The notes under the pieces are model-generated. The model saw nothing but the letters and a program-made list of their open reading frames with translations. It searched no databases and was not told where the DNA came from. 64,000 bases of DNA from Mycolicibacterium frederiksbergense. GTDB taxonomy: Bacteria; Actinomycetota; Actinomycetes; Mycobacteriales; Mycobacteriaceae. A program made the translations under genes and the position numbers. Positions 52,775 to 61,788 of the stretch are shown here, piece after piece. Where the stretch lies: the NCBI RefSeq assembly GCF_012223425.1, contig NZ_CP038799.1:1550001-1614000 (forward strand), in the 5' to 3' direction. Within the stretch, counting starts at the first letter, position 1; each line of letters begins with the position of its first letter.

Positions 52775-53839
52775 TCAGCCCAGGAAGGTGTTCCGGCGGT
52801 TGGCCAGCAGCTGATACAGGGTGTGCTGAATGGTCTCGCGGACCTGGTCGGTCAGTTCGAAGGTGACCATCGGATCGTCGGCGGCCGTCTCGTCGTAGCC
52901 CTCGGTGGAGATCGGTTCCCCGAACTTGATGTGCCATTTGGACGGCAGCGGCACCAGCCCGAGCGGCCCGGCCAGCGGGAACAGCGGGGTCACCGGGAAG
53001 TACGGCAGGCCCAGCACCCGCGCCAGCAGCTTGATGTCGCCGATCTTGGGATAGATCTCCTCGGATCCCACGATCGAGCACGGCACGATCGGCGCCCTGG
53101 CCCGCAGCGCGGCCGAGACGAACCCGCCGCGGCCGAACCGCTGCAGCTTGTAGCGGTCCTTGAACGGCTTGCCGAGGCCCTTGAAGCCCTCGGGGAACAC
53201 CGCGGTGAGCTCACCCGCGGCGAGTAACCGGTGCGCGTCGGAGGTGCACGCGACGGTGTGCCCGGCCTTGCGGGCGGCCTGCCCGACGACGGGCATGTCG
53301 AACACCAGGTCGGCGGCCAGCATGCGCAGCACCCGCTGACGCGGATGGTGATCGTGCACGGCGACCGCGGCCATCAGCCCGTCGAACGGCAGCACGCCGG
53401 CGTGGTTGGCCACCACCAGCGCGGCTCCGTCGAGGGGGAGGTTCTCGATACCGCTGACCTCGACCCGGAACCAGGAGTTGAAGAGCCCGCGCAGCATGGG
53501 CAGCACGACGGCGTCGTTGAGGTGTGCGTCGAACCCGAACTCGTCGACGGTGTAGTCACCGGTCATCCGTTTGGTGACGAACTCGGCGATACCCGAGATG
53601 GCCCTGGCCAACTCGTTGGGCGTGTCCTCGGCAGCCGTCTCGGCGGCACCGTTGCGGTGTTGATCGATCTCGCGGACGACGGCGGCCATCTGCTCGGCGG
53701 AGGCGCGACCGTCGGGATCGGCGAGCAGAGACGGGTGCCTGCGCGCGCTGTCGGCCCGCTGCGAGGCCCGCCGCTGCGCCGAGGAACGGCCCGAATTGGA
53801 GTGCAGCGGAATCACTTTCGCTCTGGGTTCACCCGCCAC
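52775..53839 (-). CDS. Lysophospholipid acyltransferase-family protein (Rv0502-like)
   Basis: 354 residues. The acyltransferase core is LVVANHAGVLPFDGLMAAVA, FPEGFKGLGKPFKDRYKL and IVPCSIVGSEEIYPKIGD. The N-terminal ~90 residues are polar and probably unstructured. It likely acylates a glycerophospholipid or glycolipid at the membrane. GTG start. It follows the galE2-like gene by 36 bases, suggesting an operon. Confidence 0.88.
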   Translation of the reverse strand: MAGEPRAKVIPLHSNSGRSSAQRRASQRADSARRHPSLLADPDGRASAEQMAAVVREIDQHRNGAAETAAEDTPNELARAISGIAEFVTKRMTGDYTVDEFGFDAHLNDAVVLPMLRGLFNSWFRVEVSGIENLPLDGAALVVANHAGVLPFDGLMAAVAVHDHHPRQRVLRMLAADLVFDMPVVGQAARKAGHTVACTSDAHRLLAAGELTAVFPEGFKGLGKPFKDRYKLQRFGRGGFVSAALRARAPIVPCSIVGSEEIYPKIGDIKLLARVLGLPYFPVTPLFPLAGPLGLVPLPSKWHIKFGEPISTEGYDETAADDPMVTFELTDQVRETIQHTLYQLLANRRNTFLG

Positions 53840-53875
53840 GCGTCACCCTCTCCCCCGCCCGAATCACCTGGTCGA

Positions 53876-54931
53876 CTAGCCTCCGACGCGTTGCGCCAGC
53901 GTCACGGCACGGCTCTCCACTGAGCGTACCCATTTCGGGTCGATGATCGGAGTCAGACCACGTCCCCGCACGTAATCGTCAAAAGCCTCCGCTGTCGTCC
54001 ACTTAGGGTTATACCCTAGGACGTTACGCATGCGCGCGGTGTCCATCACCCGGCCGTAGCTCAGATAGTTCAGCTGCTCGCGATCGAGTTCGGTGTAACT
54101 CGTTGCGCGCCTCAAGGAATCGACGGCGGCCAGCGCCGAACGTGGCACCGGCAGCGCGACCCGTCCGGATCGGCGGATCGCCTGACTCATCATGATGATG
54201 CCCGCGGCTCCGACATTGAAGGTGCCCGCGCGACCGGCGACCGTGGCACGCTCCAGCGCACCGAGCGCATCCTGTTCGTGCAGCAGCTGCAGACGCGCAT
54301 CGCGCCCCAGCACCGAGGGCACCACCGGACCGGCCAAGTACCGCGACAGCGCGGTGTCCATCGCGGGGCCGATCATGTTGGCCAGCCGCAGGATCGTCAC
54401 CGCGATATCGGGACGACGGCGGGCCAAACCGCGGACGTAGCCCTCGATATCGATGCTGTCGCGGGCGAAACCGTCCGCGGGCGGCCGCCGAGCCCCGCCG
54501 TCCTCGGTGAACATCACCGGGTCGCGTGAGCTCGCCCCGTACACCTCGGAGGTGGACTTGAGAATGACCCTGCGCACCGACGGCGCCTTCTGGCATGCCG
54601 CGAAGAGCTGGATGGCCCCCATCACGTTGAGCTCTTTGAGGGTCGCCCGCCCGCCCGCCCGCGGCGCATACGACGCCGCCGCCGCGTGCACGACGGTGTC
54701 GACGTCACCGTTTCGGATGACCTTGGCGATGAACGGGTTGCGGATGTCGGCGCGCACGAATTCCGCGCGCCCCATCCTGCGTAGGAGATCCTTGCTCGGC
54801 GCGATGGCGTCGACCGCGATGACGTGGTCGATCGCCGGGTTCTGCACCAGCCGAGCGGTCAGGTAGCCGCCGAGGAACCGGCAGGCGCCGGTGACCAGCA
54901 CCACTTTCGGATCGGTCGCCTGCTGCTCCAT
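53876..54931 (-). CDS. Atypical extended SDR, NAD-dependent epimerase-like (Rv0501/galE2-like)
   Basis: 351 residues. NAD binding is in VVLVTGACRFLGGYLTARL, and ILKSTSEVYGASSRDP carries the Ser region. The catalytic YxxxK expected about 25 residues further on is not visible; that stretch reads DSIDIEGYVRGLARRRPD. It is therefore probably not a classical epimerase and may bind NAD(P) for another role. It precedes the acyltransferase gene. Confidence 0.85.
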   Translation of the reverse strand: MEQQATDPKVVLVTGACRFLGGYLTARLVQNPAIDHVIAVDAIAPSKDLLRRMGRAEFVRADIRNPFIAKVIRNGDVDTVVHAAAASYAPRAGGRATLKELNVMGAIQLFAACQKAPSVRRVILKSTSEVYGASSRDPVMFTEDGGARRPPADGFARDSIDIEGYVRGLARRRPDIAVTILRLANMIGPAMDTALSRYLAGPVVPSVLGRDARLQLLHEQDALGALERATVAGRAGTFNVGAAGIIMMSQAIRRSGRVALPVPRSALAAVDSLRRATSYTELDREQLNYLSYGRVMDTARMRNVLGYNPKWTTAEAFDDYVRGRGLTPIIDPKWVRSVESRAVTLAQRVGG

Positions 54932-54961
54932 CGGGCCAGCCTATCGGCCGAAGCCGAAAAG

Positions 54962-55063
54962 CTACTTACCGAGTTTTCTGCGCTGAACCCGAGTGCGACG
55001 AAGCAGCTTCCGGTGCTTCTTCTTCGACATGCGCTTGCGCCGCTTCTTGATAACTGAACCCAT
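54962..55063 (-). CDS. Small ribosomal subunit protein bS22 (AURKAIP1/COX24 domain)
   Basis: ATG 55061-55063 to TAG 54962-54964 encodes 33 residues: [20 protein letters not shown], then [13 protein letters not shown]. This very basic peptide matches the actinobacterial 30S protein bS22 (Rv0500B in M. tuberculosis, from memory), which lies near the decoding centre. It is easily missed because of its length. Confidence 0.93.
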
Positions 55064-55139
55064 GAACTCCGCTACCTACCAATGAGTGAACTGACCGCGT
55101 CACCTTACCTGGGTGGCCCGGCCAAGTGGAAAACGCGTG

Positions 55140-55370
55140 CTAGCCGGCGTCGAAGTACGAGGTCTCCAACAGATCGTGGACCGCCTTGGCATGCACCCGG
55201 AACGACCGCCCGACGCGTACCGCCGGCAGTTCGCCGTTGTGCACCAGCCGGTAGACGGTCATCTTGCTCACCCGCATCAGGCTTGCCACTTCCGCGACGG
55301 TGAGAAATTGAGCCTTCGGCTGGCCGTCGCCGGCGGAATCCCGCGCCGATGGCCCGTTCAATGACGTCAT
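55140..55370 (-). CDS. BldC-like helix-turn-helix DNA-binding protein (Rv0500A-like)
   Basis: 76 residues from ATG 55370. A MerR/excisionase-type winged HTH, AQFLTVAEVASLMRVSKMTV then YRLVHNGELPAVRVGRSFRV, occupies the whole C-terminal part. BldC-type proteins bind DNA cooperatively at direct repeats and control development in Streptomyces. The target here is unknown. The adjacent bS22 gene is a conserved neighbour. Confidence 0.9.
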   Translation of the reverse strand: MTSLNGPSARDSAGDGQPKAQFLTVAEVASLMRVSKMTVYRLVHNGELPAVRVGRSFRVHAKAVHDLLETSYFDAG

Positions 55371-55507
55371 CGCAACCCAATCCATAAGGCACGGCCGTTC
55401 CAGCGGCTTCCCCACCGCTGGCACGTACGCGTGCATACACGAGGAGAATAGCGTGGCCACTGGGGTTATTGCGACGGGTGTTGGCTAATCAGTCCGAAAT
55501 TGGTGAA

Positions 55508-56359
55508 CTACTCGGATGTAATTCCGAGCTGCTCAGAGCGCCTTTTTGCCGCCGCGATGGCATCGGAGACGGCACTGCGGAGCCCGCCTCGCTCCAGTTC
55601 CCGCAGACCAGCCGCGGTGGTGCCGCCCGGAGACGTCACGATGGCCCGCAGCGCGGTCGCCGAGGTGTCCATGACACCGGCCTGCGCGCTGTCCCGGCGA
55701 TCCAGCAGCATGGCCGCCGATCCGGCCATGGTGTGCACCACGAGTTCGGTGGCGACCTCCCGGCTCAGCCCGGCGTCCACGCCGGCGTCGACCAGGGCCT
55801 CGACCATCAGGAAGAAGTAGGCGGGTCCCGAACCCGACACCGCGGTCACCGCGTCCAGCTGCGATTCGGCCACCGTCAGCACATCGCCGACGGTGTCGAA
55901 GATCGCCGAGACCTCCTTGAGCTGATCGGGCGTCGCGAACCGGCCGGCGGCCACCGCGCTGACACCGCCACCGACCACCATCGGGGCGTTCGGCATCACC
56001 CGGATGACCGGGGTGCCCGCGGGCAGTTTGGCCTCGAAGAACGCCGTGTTCACACCCGCGGCGACGCTGACGAAGACCTGCTCCTCGCTCTCGCCCTCGG
56101 CGCGGGCGACCGTCTCGGCGATCTGACCGGTCACCGACTCCACATCGGCCGGTTTGACGGCGATGATGATGTAGGTGGCGCTGTCGGCGGCATCGGCCAC
56201 CGAGGTCACCCGCACCGAGTAGGTGTCCGCCAGCTGCTTGGCCCGGTCCGGATGCTTCTCGGCGACAACGAGGTCCTTGACCTGACGGCCCGCCCTCAAC
56301 AACCCCGAGAGCAGTGCTTCGCCGATACTTCCGCCGCCGATGATCGCAATTCTTGCCAC
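55508..56359 (-). CDS. proC: Pyrroline-5-carboxylate reductase
   Basis: 283 residues from GTG 56359. NAD(P) binding is in RIAIIGGGSIGEALLSGLL, with IRVMPNAPMVVGGGVSA and SGSGPAYFFLMVEALVDAG as family blocks. The C-terminal MDTSATALRAIVTSPGGTTA is the P5CR signature. It performs the last step of proline synthesis. Confidence 0.95.
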   Translation of the reverse strand: MARIAIIGGGSIGEALLSGLLRAGRQVKDLVVAEKHPDRAKQLADTYSVRVTSVADAADSATYIIIAVKPADVESVTGQIAETVARAEGESEEQVFVSVAAGVNTAFFEAKLPAGTPVIRVMPNAPMVVGGGVSAVAAGRFATPDQLKEVSAIFDTVGDVLTVAESQLDAVTAVSGSGPAYFFLMVEALVDAGVDAGLSREVATELVVHTMAGSAAMLLDRRDSAQAGVMDTSATALRAIVTSPGGTTAAGLRELERGGLRSAVSDAIAAAKRRSEQLGITSE

Positions 56360-56384
56360 GGGTGCAGTTTCCCACGGCGGGTGC

Positions 56385-56446
56385 CAGGGCGAGCGAAGCG
56401 ACGGGGGGAAAACGTCAGGGCGAGCGCAGCGAGGGGGAAAGTTCGC
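56385..56446. repeat. Two-copy 31-bp dispersed repeat between proC and the thioesterase gene
   Basis: CAGGGCGAGCG begins at 56385 and again at 56416 (period 31). The copies read GAGCGAAGCGACGGGGGG and GAGCGCAGCGAGGGGG. The core is the reverse complement of the repeat at 30662-30685 and 33126-33202. The right end reaches the thioesterase stop codon. Confidence 0.7.
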
Positions 56447-56448
56447 GT

Positions 56449-57252
56449 CTACGTCGACGGCACCAGCGCGAGCTGACGGGTCTGCACCACGATGCGGCCA
56501 GCCGAGTCCACCACGACATGGTCTTCGTCGAACCACTCCTGACCGATCTGGGTGGTCGTGCACAGCACCCGCAGCCAGCCGTCGGCCGGGCGGGCCCGCA
56601 GGAAGGCCGTCAGCTGGACGGTGGGGGCCCAGCCGAACCGGTTGACGCCGAACGTCACCGGAGCCGACACATCGCCACACAGCAGGGCGAAAAGCACATC
56701 GGGAGCTTCCCCACGGGGCCGCACCCAGTACTCGATGACCGGTGGTCCGCCGTCCGAGCGCGGCGCCATGGTCGTCAACGACGGCCGGATATCGCAGCCG
56801 TGGGCCAGGTGCACGACGTCGGCCATCCGATGCCCGGGACCGATCGGCTCCAGCCCGGGCGGCGGTTCGGGCGTCATCAGCGGCACGACGGGGTTCGTCG
56901 ACAGCAGCGGCGGCAGATCGTGCTCGGGGACACCGAGGGTGATCGCCGCGCGGACCGCCACCCGGTCGCCCTGCATCAGTTCGACGTCGACCAGGCTGAT
57001 CCGGCGGCCACGCTTGCGCACGGTCGTGATGACCCGCAGTGCGCCGGGATCCGGTGCCCACAGAAAGTTCCCGGACACCGCAATGGGCTCGTCCCCGGTG
57101 CCGAGTTCGGTGCGCGCCGCGTTCGCACACAGCGCCAGCATCGCCCCGCCGTGCACCTTGGGCCCGATGGTCCAGTGCTCATTGAGCGCACCCTCGTACA
57201 CGCCGTCACCGGCCGACCCCAGGCGCATGGCATCGCTGAACAACACGCTCAT
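56449..57252 (-). CDS. Acyl-CoA thioesterase-family double hot-dog protein (Rv0499-like)
   Basis: 267 residues. N-terminal HWTIGPKVHGGAMLALCANA is the substrate helix region of TesB-like thioesterases, and FGVNRFGWAPTVQLTAFLRA is the corresponding region of the second domain. It probably hydrolyses medium or long acyl-CoA. The ATG overlaps the upstream isomerase stop (ATGA). Confidence 0.87.
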   Translation of the reverse strand: MSVLFSDAMRLGSAGDGVYEGALNEHWTIGPKVHGGAMLALCANAARTELGTGDEPIAVSGNFLWAPDPGALRVITTVRKRGRRISLVDVELMQGDRVAVRAAITLGVPEHDLPPLLSTNPVVPLMTPEPPPGLEPIGPGHRMADVVHLAHGCDIRPSLTTMAPRSDGGPPVIEYWVRPRGEAPDVLFALLCGDVSAPVTFGVNRFGWAPTVQLTAFLRARPADGWLRVLCTTTQIGQEWFDEDHVVVDSAGRIVVQTRQLALVPST

Positions 57253-58094
57253 CGCAGCAGGTGCTCCCGGGCGAACTGCAGGGACTCGGTCAACAGGGCC
57301 TCCCGTTCGGCGGCGTTACGGGCTCCCGAGGTGGTGACCTCGAGAATGACGTGGCCGGTGAAATCACTGGCGGCCAACTGACGGCACACCTCGGCGGCGG
57401 GCTGGGTGCCCCGGCCCGGCACCAGATGCTCGTCGGTGGACGCCCCGCTCCCGTCGCACAGGTGCAGATGAACCAGGCCCTGCCCCATCCGTCGCGCCAT
57501 CTCCAGTGCGTCGGTGCCCGCCGTGGCGCTGTGCGACAGGTCCAGGGTGTAGTGCGCATGCCCGCCGTCGAGCGGGTCGAAGGACGGCGCGAACGCCGAG
57601 ATGCCCGGGCCGGGACTACCGCCGCGTTTGCGCATCCGCTCGATCGAGGGCTGTCCGGTGCCCCAGAACCTGTCTGCCCGGAACGGGAACATGTTCTCCA
57701 CCGCGACCAGGACATCGCTACCGGCCTCCAGGTCGGCGACCTGCTCGCTGAACCCCTCTGCGTAGCGACGCTGCCAGCGGAACGGCGGATGTACCACCAC
57801 GGTCTGGGCGCCCAGCTGCTCGGCGGCCCGCACGCTGCGTTCCAGCTTGGCGATCGGGTTCGCGCCCCAGACCCGTTGTGAGATCAGCAGGCAGGGCGCA
57901 TGCACCGAGAGCACCGGGATGCCGTACGTCTGCGACAGGGCTTCGACGGCCTCGATGTCCTGGCTGACCGGTTCGGCCCAGACCATCAGCTCGACACCGT
58001 CGTAGCCCAGGCGGGCGGCGTAGTCGAAGGCGGCCTCGGTCCGCAGCGGGTACACCGAGGCCGTCGACAGACCGACCTTGATCGCGGGGCGCAC
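57249..58094 (-). CDS. Sugar phosphate isomerase/epimerase, TIM barrel (Rv0498-like)
   Basis: 281 residues of the xylose-isomerase-like AP-endonuclease-2 fold. Metal-site residues are in [34 protein letters not shown] and [11 protein letters not shown]. It probably isomerises a sugar or inositol derivative. The GTG start immediately follows the TAA of the upstream gene with no gap. Confidence 0.85.
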   Translation of the reverse strand: MRPAIKVGLSTASVYPLRTEAAFDYAARLGYDGVELMVWAEPVSQDIEAVEALSQTYGIPVLSVHAPCLLISQRVWGANPIAKLERSVRAAEQLGAQTVVVHPPFRWQRRYAEGFSEQVADLEAGSDVLVAVENMFPFRADRFWGTGQPSIERMRKRGGSPGPGISAFAPSFDPLDGGHAHYTLDLSHSATAGTDALEMARRMGQGLVHLHLCDGSGASTDEHLVPGRGTQPAAEVCRQLAASDFTGHVILEVTTSGARNAAEREALLTESLQFAREHLLR

Positions 58095-59156
58095 TTAGGT
58101 GGACTGCAGCAGGGCCAGCGGCCCGAGCGTCACCATGGCACCCACCGCCACCGCGATCAGCGTGCTGGCGATGTCCTCGGTCTTGCGCACCACCCGCACA
58201 CCCACCACCAGGCCCAGGATCACCAGCACCGAGAGCGCCAACGCCACGATGTTGTTCCACTTCCAGAGCTGGTCGAAGGCGATGAACAGGCCGGCACCGA
58301 GCGCGACCGCGAGCACACTCTGCACCACGATCCACACGCCCCGCATGAAGGGCGACGGGGCGTCGGGTTCGGTCAGGTCCAGCGCGGCCAGCGGCTCGTC
58401 GACATCGATGGACACCTTCTGGGTGTCCGCGAGGTCGTCGTCGTTGAGGAATTTGTCGTCGAGGTCGATGTCCTCGGGGCCGGGGGTGCGGCCACGCCGG
58501 GCCACATCGTCGGCGACGGAGTCCCCGCCGAACAGGGTGTCGGCCGGCGATCTCAGGTACGACGGGCGCCTCTTGACGCTGCCGTCGTCGTCGACCGGAT
58601 CGCCGTCATGGGCATCGTCGTCGTGCAACGGGTCGAAGGACATCCCCTCGGCGCCACCGGCCGGGACATGCGGGGCGTGCTTCTTCAAGGTGTGCGCGTG
58701 GCGGCGCGGGGCGAAGACCAGTGGCTCGGGCTCCGCATCGCGCTGCTGCAGGTGCTCGACGTAATCGGTTTCGGCGGCGTCGGGCTCGGCCTCGGCGTCG
58801 GGCTCTGCCTCCGGTTCCGGTTCCGGTTCCGGTTCCGGTTCCGGTTCCGGTTCCGGTTCCGGTTCCGGTTCCGGTTCCGGTTCGACCTCGGCCTGCACCG
58901 GGGTGTCCTCGACAACGGGGGTGTCCTCGGCCGTGGGTGCGTCCTCGACGACCGGGGAATCCTCGGCCGTGGGTGCGTCCTCGAGGGCGATGATCGGGAT
59001 CTCGCCGGTCAACTCGGCGACGGTGACCGCATCGGCATTGCCGCGGCGGCGCCGGCGGCGGCCGCCGGGCGCCGGGGATCCGATCGATCCGTTCTTGGCG
59101 AGCAGTTCCGCCACCGATATCGGGCGGGTGGACGTGGTATCGCTCGGTTCTGTCAT
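58095..59156 (-). CDS. Membrane protein with Glu-Pro repeat domain (Rv0497-like)
   Basis: 353 residues. The cytosolic N-terminus starts with [20 protein letters not shown] and a basic RRRRRRGN patch. About 12 consecutive Glu-Pro dipeptides and further acidic repeats follow (about residues 90-130). Two to four membrane helices lie at the C-terminus ([38 protein letters not shown]). The EP rod could span the wall layer or form an extended spacer. The ATG overlaps the ppx stop. Confidence 0.85.
   Translation of the reverse strand: MTEPSDTTSTRPISVAELLAKNGSIGSPAPGGRRRRRRGNADAVTVAELTGEIPIIALEDAPTAEDSPVVEDAPTAEDTPVVEDTPVQAEVEPEPEPEPEPEPEPEPEPEPEPEPEAEPDAEAEPDAAETDYVEHLQQRDAEPEPLVFAPRRHAHTLKKHAPHVPAGGAEGMSFDPLHDDDAHDGDPVDDDGSVKRRPSYLRSPADTLFGGDSVADDVARRGRTPGPEDIDLDDKFLNDDDLADTQKVSIDVDEPLAALDLTEPDAPSPFMRGVWIVVQSVLAVALGAGLFIAFDQLWKWNNIVALALSVLVILGLVVGVRVVRKTEDIASTLIAVAVGAMVTLGPLALLQST
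58811..58882. repeat. (CCGGTT)12 hexanucleotide tandem repeat
   Basis: Twelve perfect copies of CCGGTT (72 bp), read as GAACCG on the coding minus strand, encode (Glu-Pro)12. Perfection at the DNA level, despite synonymous options, points to recent slippage rather than old selection for EP. Unit length is a multiple of three, so changes alter rod length without frameshift. Confidence 0.95.
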
Positions 59157-60133
59157 CGTGTGTTGCCCTTGGGAGTGGCTGGGGTGGTCTCGACCAGGGC
59201 GGTTCCGTCCGCTTCACTGTCGAGTTTCCGCAGAATCAGTCCCTCCCGCAATGCCCAGGGACAGATCTGTACCGTTTCGACACCCAGCGCCCGCATGCTC
59301 GCCTCAGCTACCAATGCGCCCGCCACGATCTGTGGCGCCCGTTCGGCACTCACCCCTTCCAGCTCTGCTCTGTCGGCCGTAGTCATCCTAGAGATGAACG
59401 CGATGAGCTGCCGTAGGCCGGCTGCGGTGAGCGTCCGCTTGACCCTCGGGCCTGCGCCCGAGGGCGCCGCACCGGTGAGGCGGGCCAGCGAACGGAACGT
59501 CTTCGAGGTGGCGACCGCCAGGTCCGGTGTGCCCGCGGCCTGCATCACCGCGCCCGCCTCGGACAACTCGGTGGACAGCCAGTCCCGCAGCATCGCCACC
59601 CGGCGGCGACCCGGCGGATCCTCGGACAACCATTCCCTGGTCATCCGGCCGGCGCCCAGCGGCAGCGACATCGCGACCTCGGGCTCCTCGTCGACACCGC
59701 TGGAGAGCTCCAGTGAACCGCCGCCGATATCGATGTTGATGATGCGCCCGGCACTCCAGCCGTACCAGCGGCGCACCGCGAGGAAGGTGAGCCGGGATTC
59801 GTCGACACCGCTGAGGACCCGCAACGAAACCCCGGTCTCGGCCTTCACCCTGGCCAGCACCGCCTCGGAGTTCTTGGCATCGCGCACCGCAGAGGTCGCG
59901 AAGGCCATCATCTCCGCGCACCCCGAACTGGTCGCGATCTTGGCGAATTCGTCGACGGTGGCGACCAGCGCGTCCGAACCCTTGCGGGTCAGCTTTCCGC
60001 TCGAGTCGATGGCCTCGGCCAAGCGCAGCGCGGCCTTGGTGGAACTCATCGGGGTCGGATGGCCGCCCCGGCGCGCATCGACAACCAACAGATGCACCGT
60101 ATTGCTGCCCACATCCAGCACGCCCAATCGCAC
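59153..60133 (-). CDS. ppx: Ppx/GppA-family exopolyphosphatase (Rv0496-like)
   Basis: 326 residues from GTG 60133 ([20 protein letters not shown]), matching the remembered N-terminus of M. tuberculosis Ppx1; another GTG lies at 60142. The ASKHA nucleotide fold shows [38 protein letters not shown] and [13 protein letters not shown]. It degrades polyphosphate (or pppGpp), linking to phosphate homeostasis with regX3/senX3 nearby. Confidence 0.92.
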   Translation of the reverse strand: MRLGVLDVGSNTVHLLVVDARRGGHPTPMSSTKAALRLAEAIDSSGKLTRKGSDALVATVDEFAKIATSSGCAEMMAFATSAVRDAKNSEAVLARVKAETGVSLRVLSGVDESRLTFLAVRRWYGWSAGRIINIDIGGGSLELSSGVDEEPEVAMSLPLGAGRMTREWLSEDPPGRRRVAMLRDWLSTELSEAGAVMQAAGTPDLAVATSKTFRSLARLTGAAPSGAGPRVKRTLTAAGLRQLIAFISRMTTADRAELEGVSAERAPQIVAGALVAEASMRALGVETVQICPWALREGLILRKLDSEADGTALVETTPATPKGNTR

Positions 60134-60167
60134 GCGACCCACGTTAGTGGGTTTACCGTGGACAACT

Positions 60168-60956
60168 GTGGGGACATCACATGTCGGCGGTATCGGTGGC
60201 GAGGTCGAGTTGGACTTCGCCCGGGAGTGGGTGGAGTTCTACGACCCCGAGGATCCCAAGCATCTGATCAAGGCCGATATGACGTGGCTGCTGTCCAGAT
60301 GGACCTGTGTGTTCGGCACGCCCGCATGCCAGGGCACCGTCGAAGGACGCCCCGATGACGGCTGCTGCTCGCACGGTGCGTTCCTGTCCGACGACGACGA
60401 TCGGGCCCTACTCGACGACGCCGTCAAGACACTGACCGACGAGGACTGGCAGTTCCGGTCCAAGGGTCTGGGCCGCAAGGGCTATCTGGAAGAGGACGAG
60501 TACGACGGCAAGCCGAATCTGCGCACCCGCAAGTACAAGGGTGCCTGCATCTTCCAGAACCGGCCCGGATTCCCCGGCGGTATCGGATGCGCACTGCACT
60601 CCAAGGCGCTCAAGCTCGGGGTCGAACCGCTGACCATGAAACCCGAGGTCTGCTGGCAGCTGCCGATCCGCCGGACCCAGGACTGGGTGACCCGGCCGGA
60701 CGGTTCCGATGTGCTCCAGACCGTGATCACCGAGTACGACCGGCGCGGCTGGGGCGAGGGCGGCCTCGACCTGCACTGGTACTGCACCGGTGACCCCGCC
60801 GCCCATGTGGGCGAACGGCCGGTCTGGGAGTCCTACCGGCCCGAGCTCACCGCGCTGCTCGGCGAGAAGGCCTACGCCGAGCTGGCGGCCATGTGTAAAC
60901 GCCGCGGCCAACTCGGCCTGATCGCCGTGCACCCGGCCACCCGCGCCGCGGAGTAG
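60168..60956 (+). CDS. Cysteine-rich conserved protein (Rv0495c-like)
   Basis: About 262 residues. The frame is open far upstream (antisense to other genes), so the true start is among GTG 60147 and 60168. The conserved part begins [20 protein letters not shown]. Cysteines cluster as [48 protein letters not shown] and WYCTGD, which suggests metal or Fe-S binding (YkgJ/DUF3109-like). Function is unknown. It diverges from ppx. Confidence 0.88.
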   Translation: MGTSHVGGIGGEVELDFAREWVEFYDPEDPKHLIKADMTWLLSRWTCVFGTPACQGTVEGRPDDGCCSHGAFLSDDDDRALLDDAVKTLTDEDWQFRSKGLGRKGYLEEDEYDGKPNLRTRKYKGACIFQNRPGFPGGIGCALHSKALKLGVEPLTMKPEVCWQLPIRRTQDWVTRPDGSDVLQTVITEYDRRGWGEGGLDLHWYCTGDPAAHVGERPVWESYRPELTALLGEKAYAELAAMCKRRGQLGLIAVHPATRAAE

Positions 60957-61083
60957 CCGCCCACAACCGGGGGTGCGGGGCGAGACCGTACGAGTCGCGT
61001 CAACACCGCCTGCTACCGAAATCCAGATCACTCATGACGGCACAAATTGTTGTCCCACAACAGGATTCACTATCTGTCGGGAC

Positions 61084-61770
61084 TCAGCCCTCGAGCTTGT
61101 AGCCCAGCCCGCGCACCGTCACCAGGTGCACCGGACTGGCCGGATCGGCTTCGATCTTCGAACGCAGCCGCTTGACGTGCACATCGAGGGTCTTGGTATC
61201 CCCCACATAATCCGCGCCCCACACCCGGTCGATCAGCTGACCGCGGGTCAGCACCCGGCCGCTGTTGCGCATCAGGTACTCCAGTAGGTCGAACTCCTTG
61301 AGCGGCAGGGTGATCGCCTCGCCGTTGACGCTCACCACATGCCGTTCGACATCCATCCGCACCGGGCCGGCCTCCAGCACACCGTCCGCGACACCGGCGT
61401 CTTCGCTGTCGGCGCCGCGCCGCAACACCGCGCGGATCCGGGCGATCAGCTCACGCGCCGAATACGGCTTGGTCACATAGTCGTCGGCGCCGAGCTCCAG
61501 CCCGACGACCTTGTCGATCTCGCTGTCGCGGGCGGTCACCATGATGACCGGCACACTCGACCGTGACCGCAGCTGCTTGCAGACATCGGTACCGCTCATC
61601 CCGGGCAACATCAGGTCCAGCAGCACGATATCGGCACCGGCCCGCTCGAATTCGGCCAGCGCGGACGGGCCGTCCCCGACAACCGTGGCCTCGAACCCCT
61701 CCTTACGCAGCAGGAACGCCAGCGGGTCGGCCAGGGACTCCTCGTCCTCAACGATCAGCACACTCGTCAT
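61084..61770 (-). CDS. regX3: Phosphate-responsive response regulator RegX3
   Basis: 228 residues from ATG 61770. The receiver domain has phospho-Asp in DIVLLDLMLPGMSGTDV and Lys in YVTKPYSARELIARI. The winged helix ends TKTLDVHVKRLRSKIEAD then VRGLGYKLEG. It is nearly identical to my memory of M. tuberculosis RegX3, which activates phosphate-starvation genes. It lies 18 bases after senX3, with no MIRU between them. Confidence 0.95.
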   Translation of the reverse strand: MTSVLIVEDEESLADPLAFLLRKEGFEATVVGDGPSALAEFERAGADIVLLDLMLPGMSGTDVCKQLRSRSSVPVIMVTARDSEIDKVVGLELGADDYVTKPYSARELIARIRAVLRRGADSEDAGVADGVLEAGPVRMDVERHVVSVNGEAITLPLKEFDLLEYLMRNSGRVLTRGQLIDRVWGADYVGDTKTLDVHVKRLRSKIEADPASPVHLVTVRGLGYKLEG

Positions 61771-61788
61771 GGGTGACACGGTCCTCTC

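Noticed and set aside
57900..60150. Very long plus-strand open frame upstream of the Rv0495c-like gene
   Set aside because: Antisense to three genes and includes the translation of the CCGGTT array as Phe-Arg repeats; only the part from about 60168 matches a protein family.
61048..61062. Perfect palindrome TGTTGT-CCC-ACAACA near the regX3 end
   Set aside because: Short (6-bp arms), no T-tract and no known operator consensus; too little to call.
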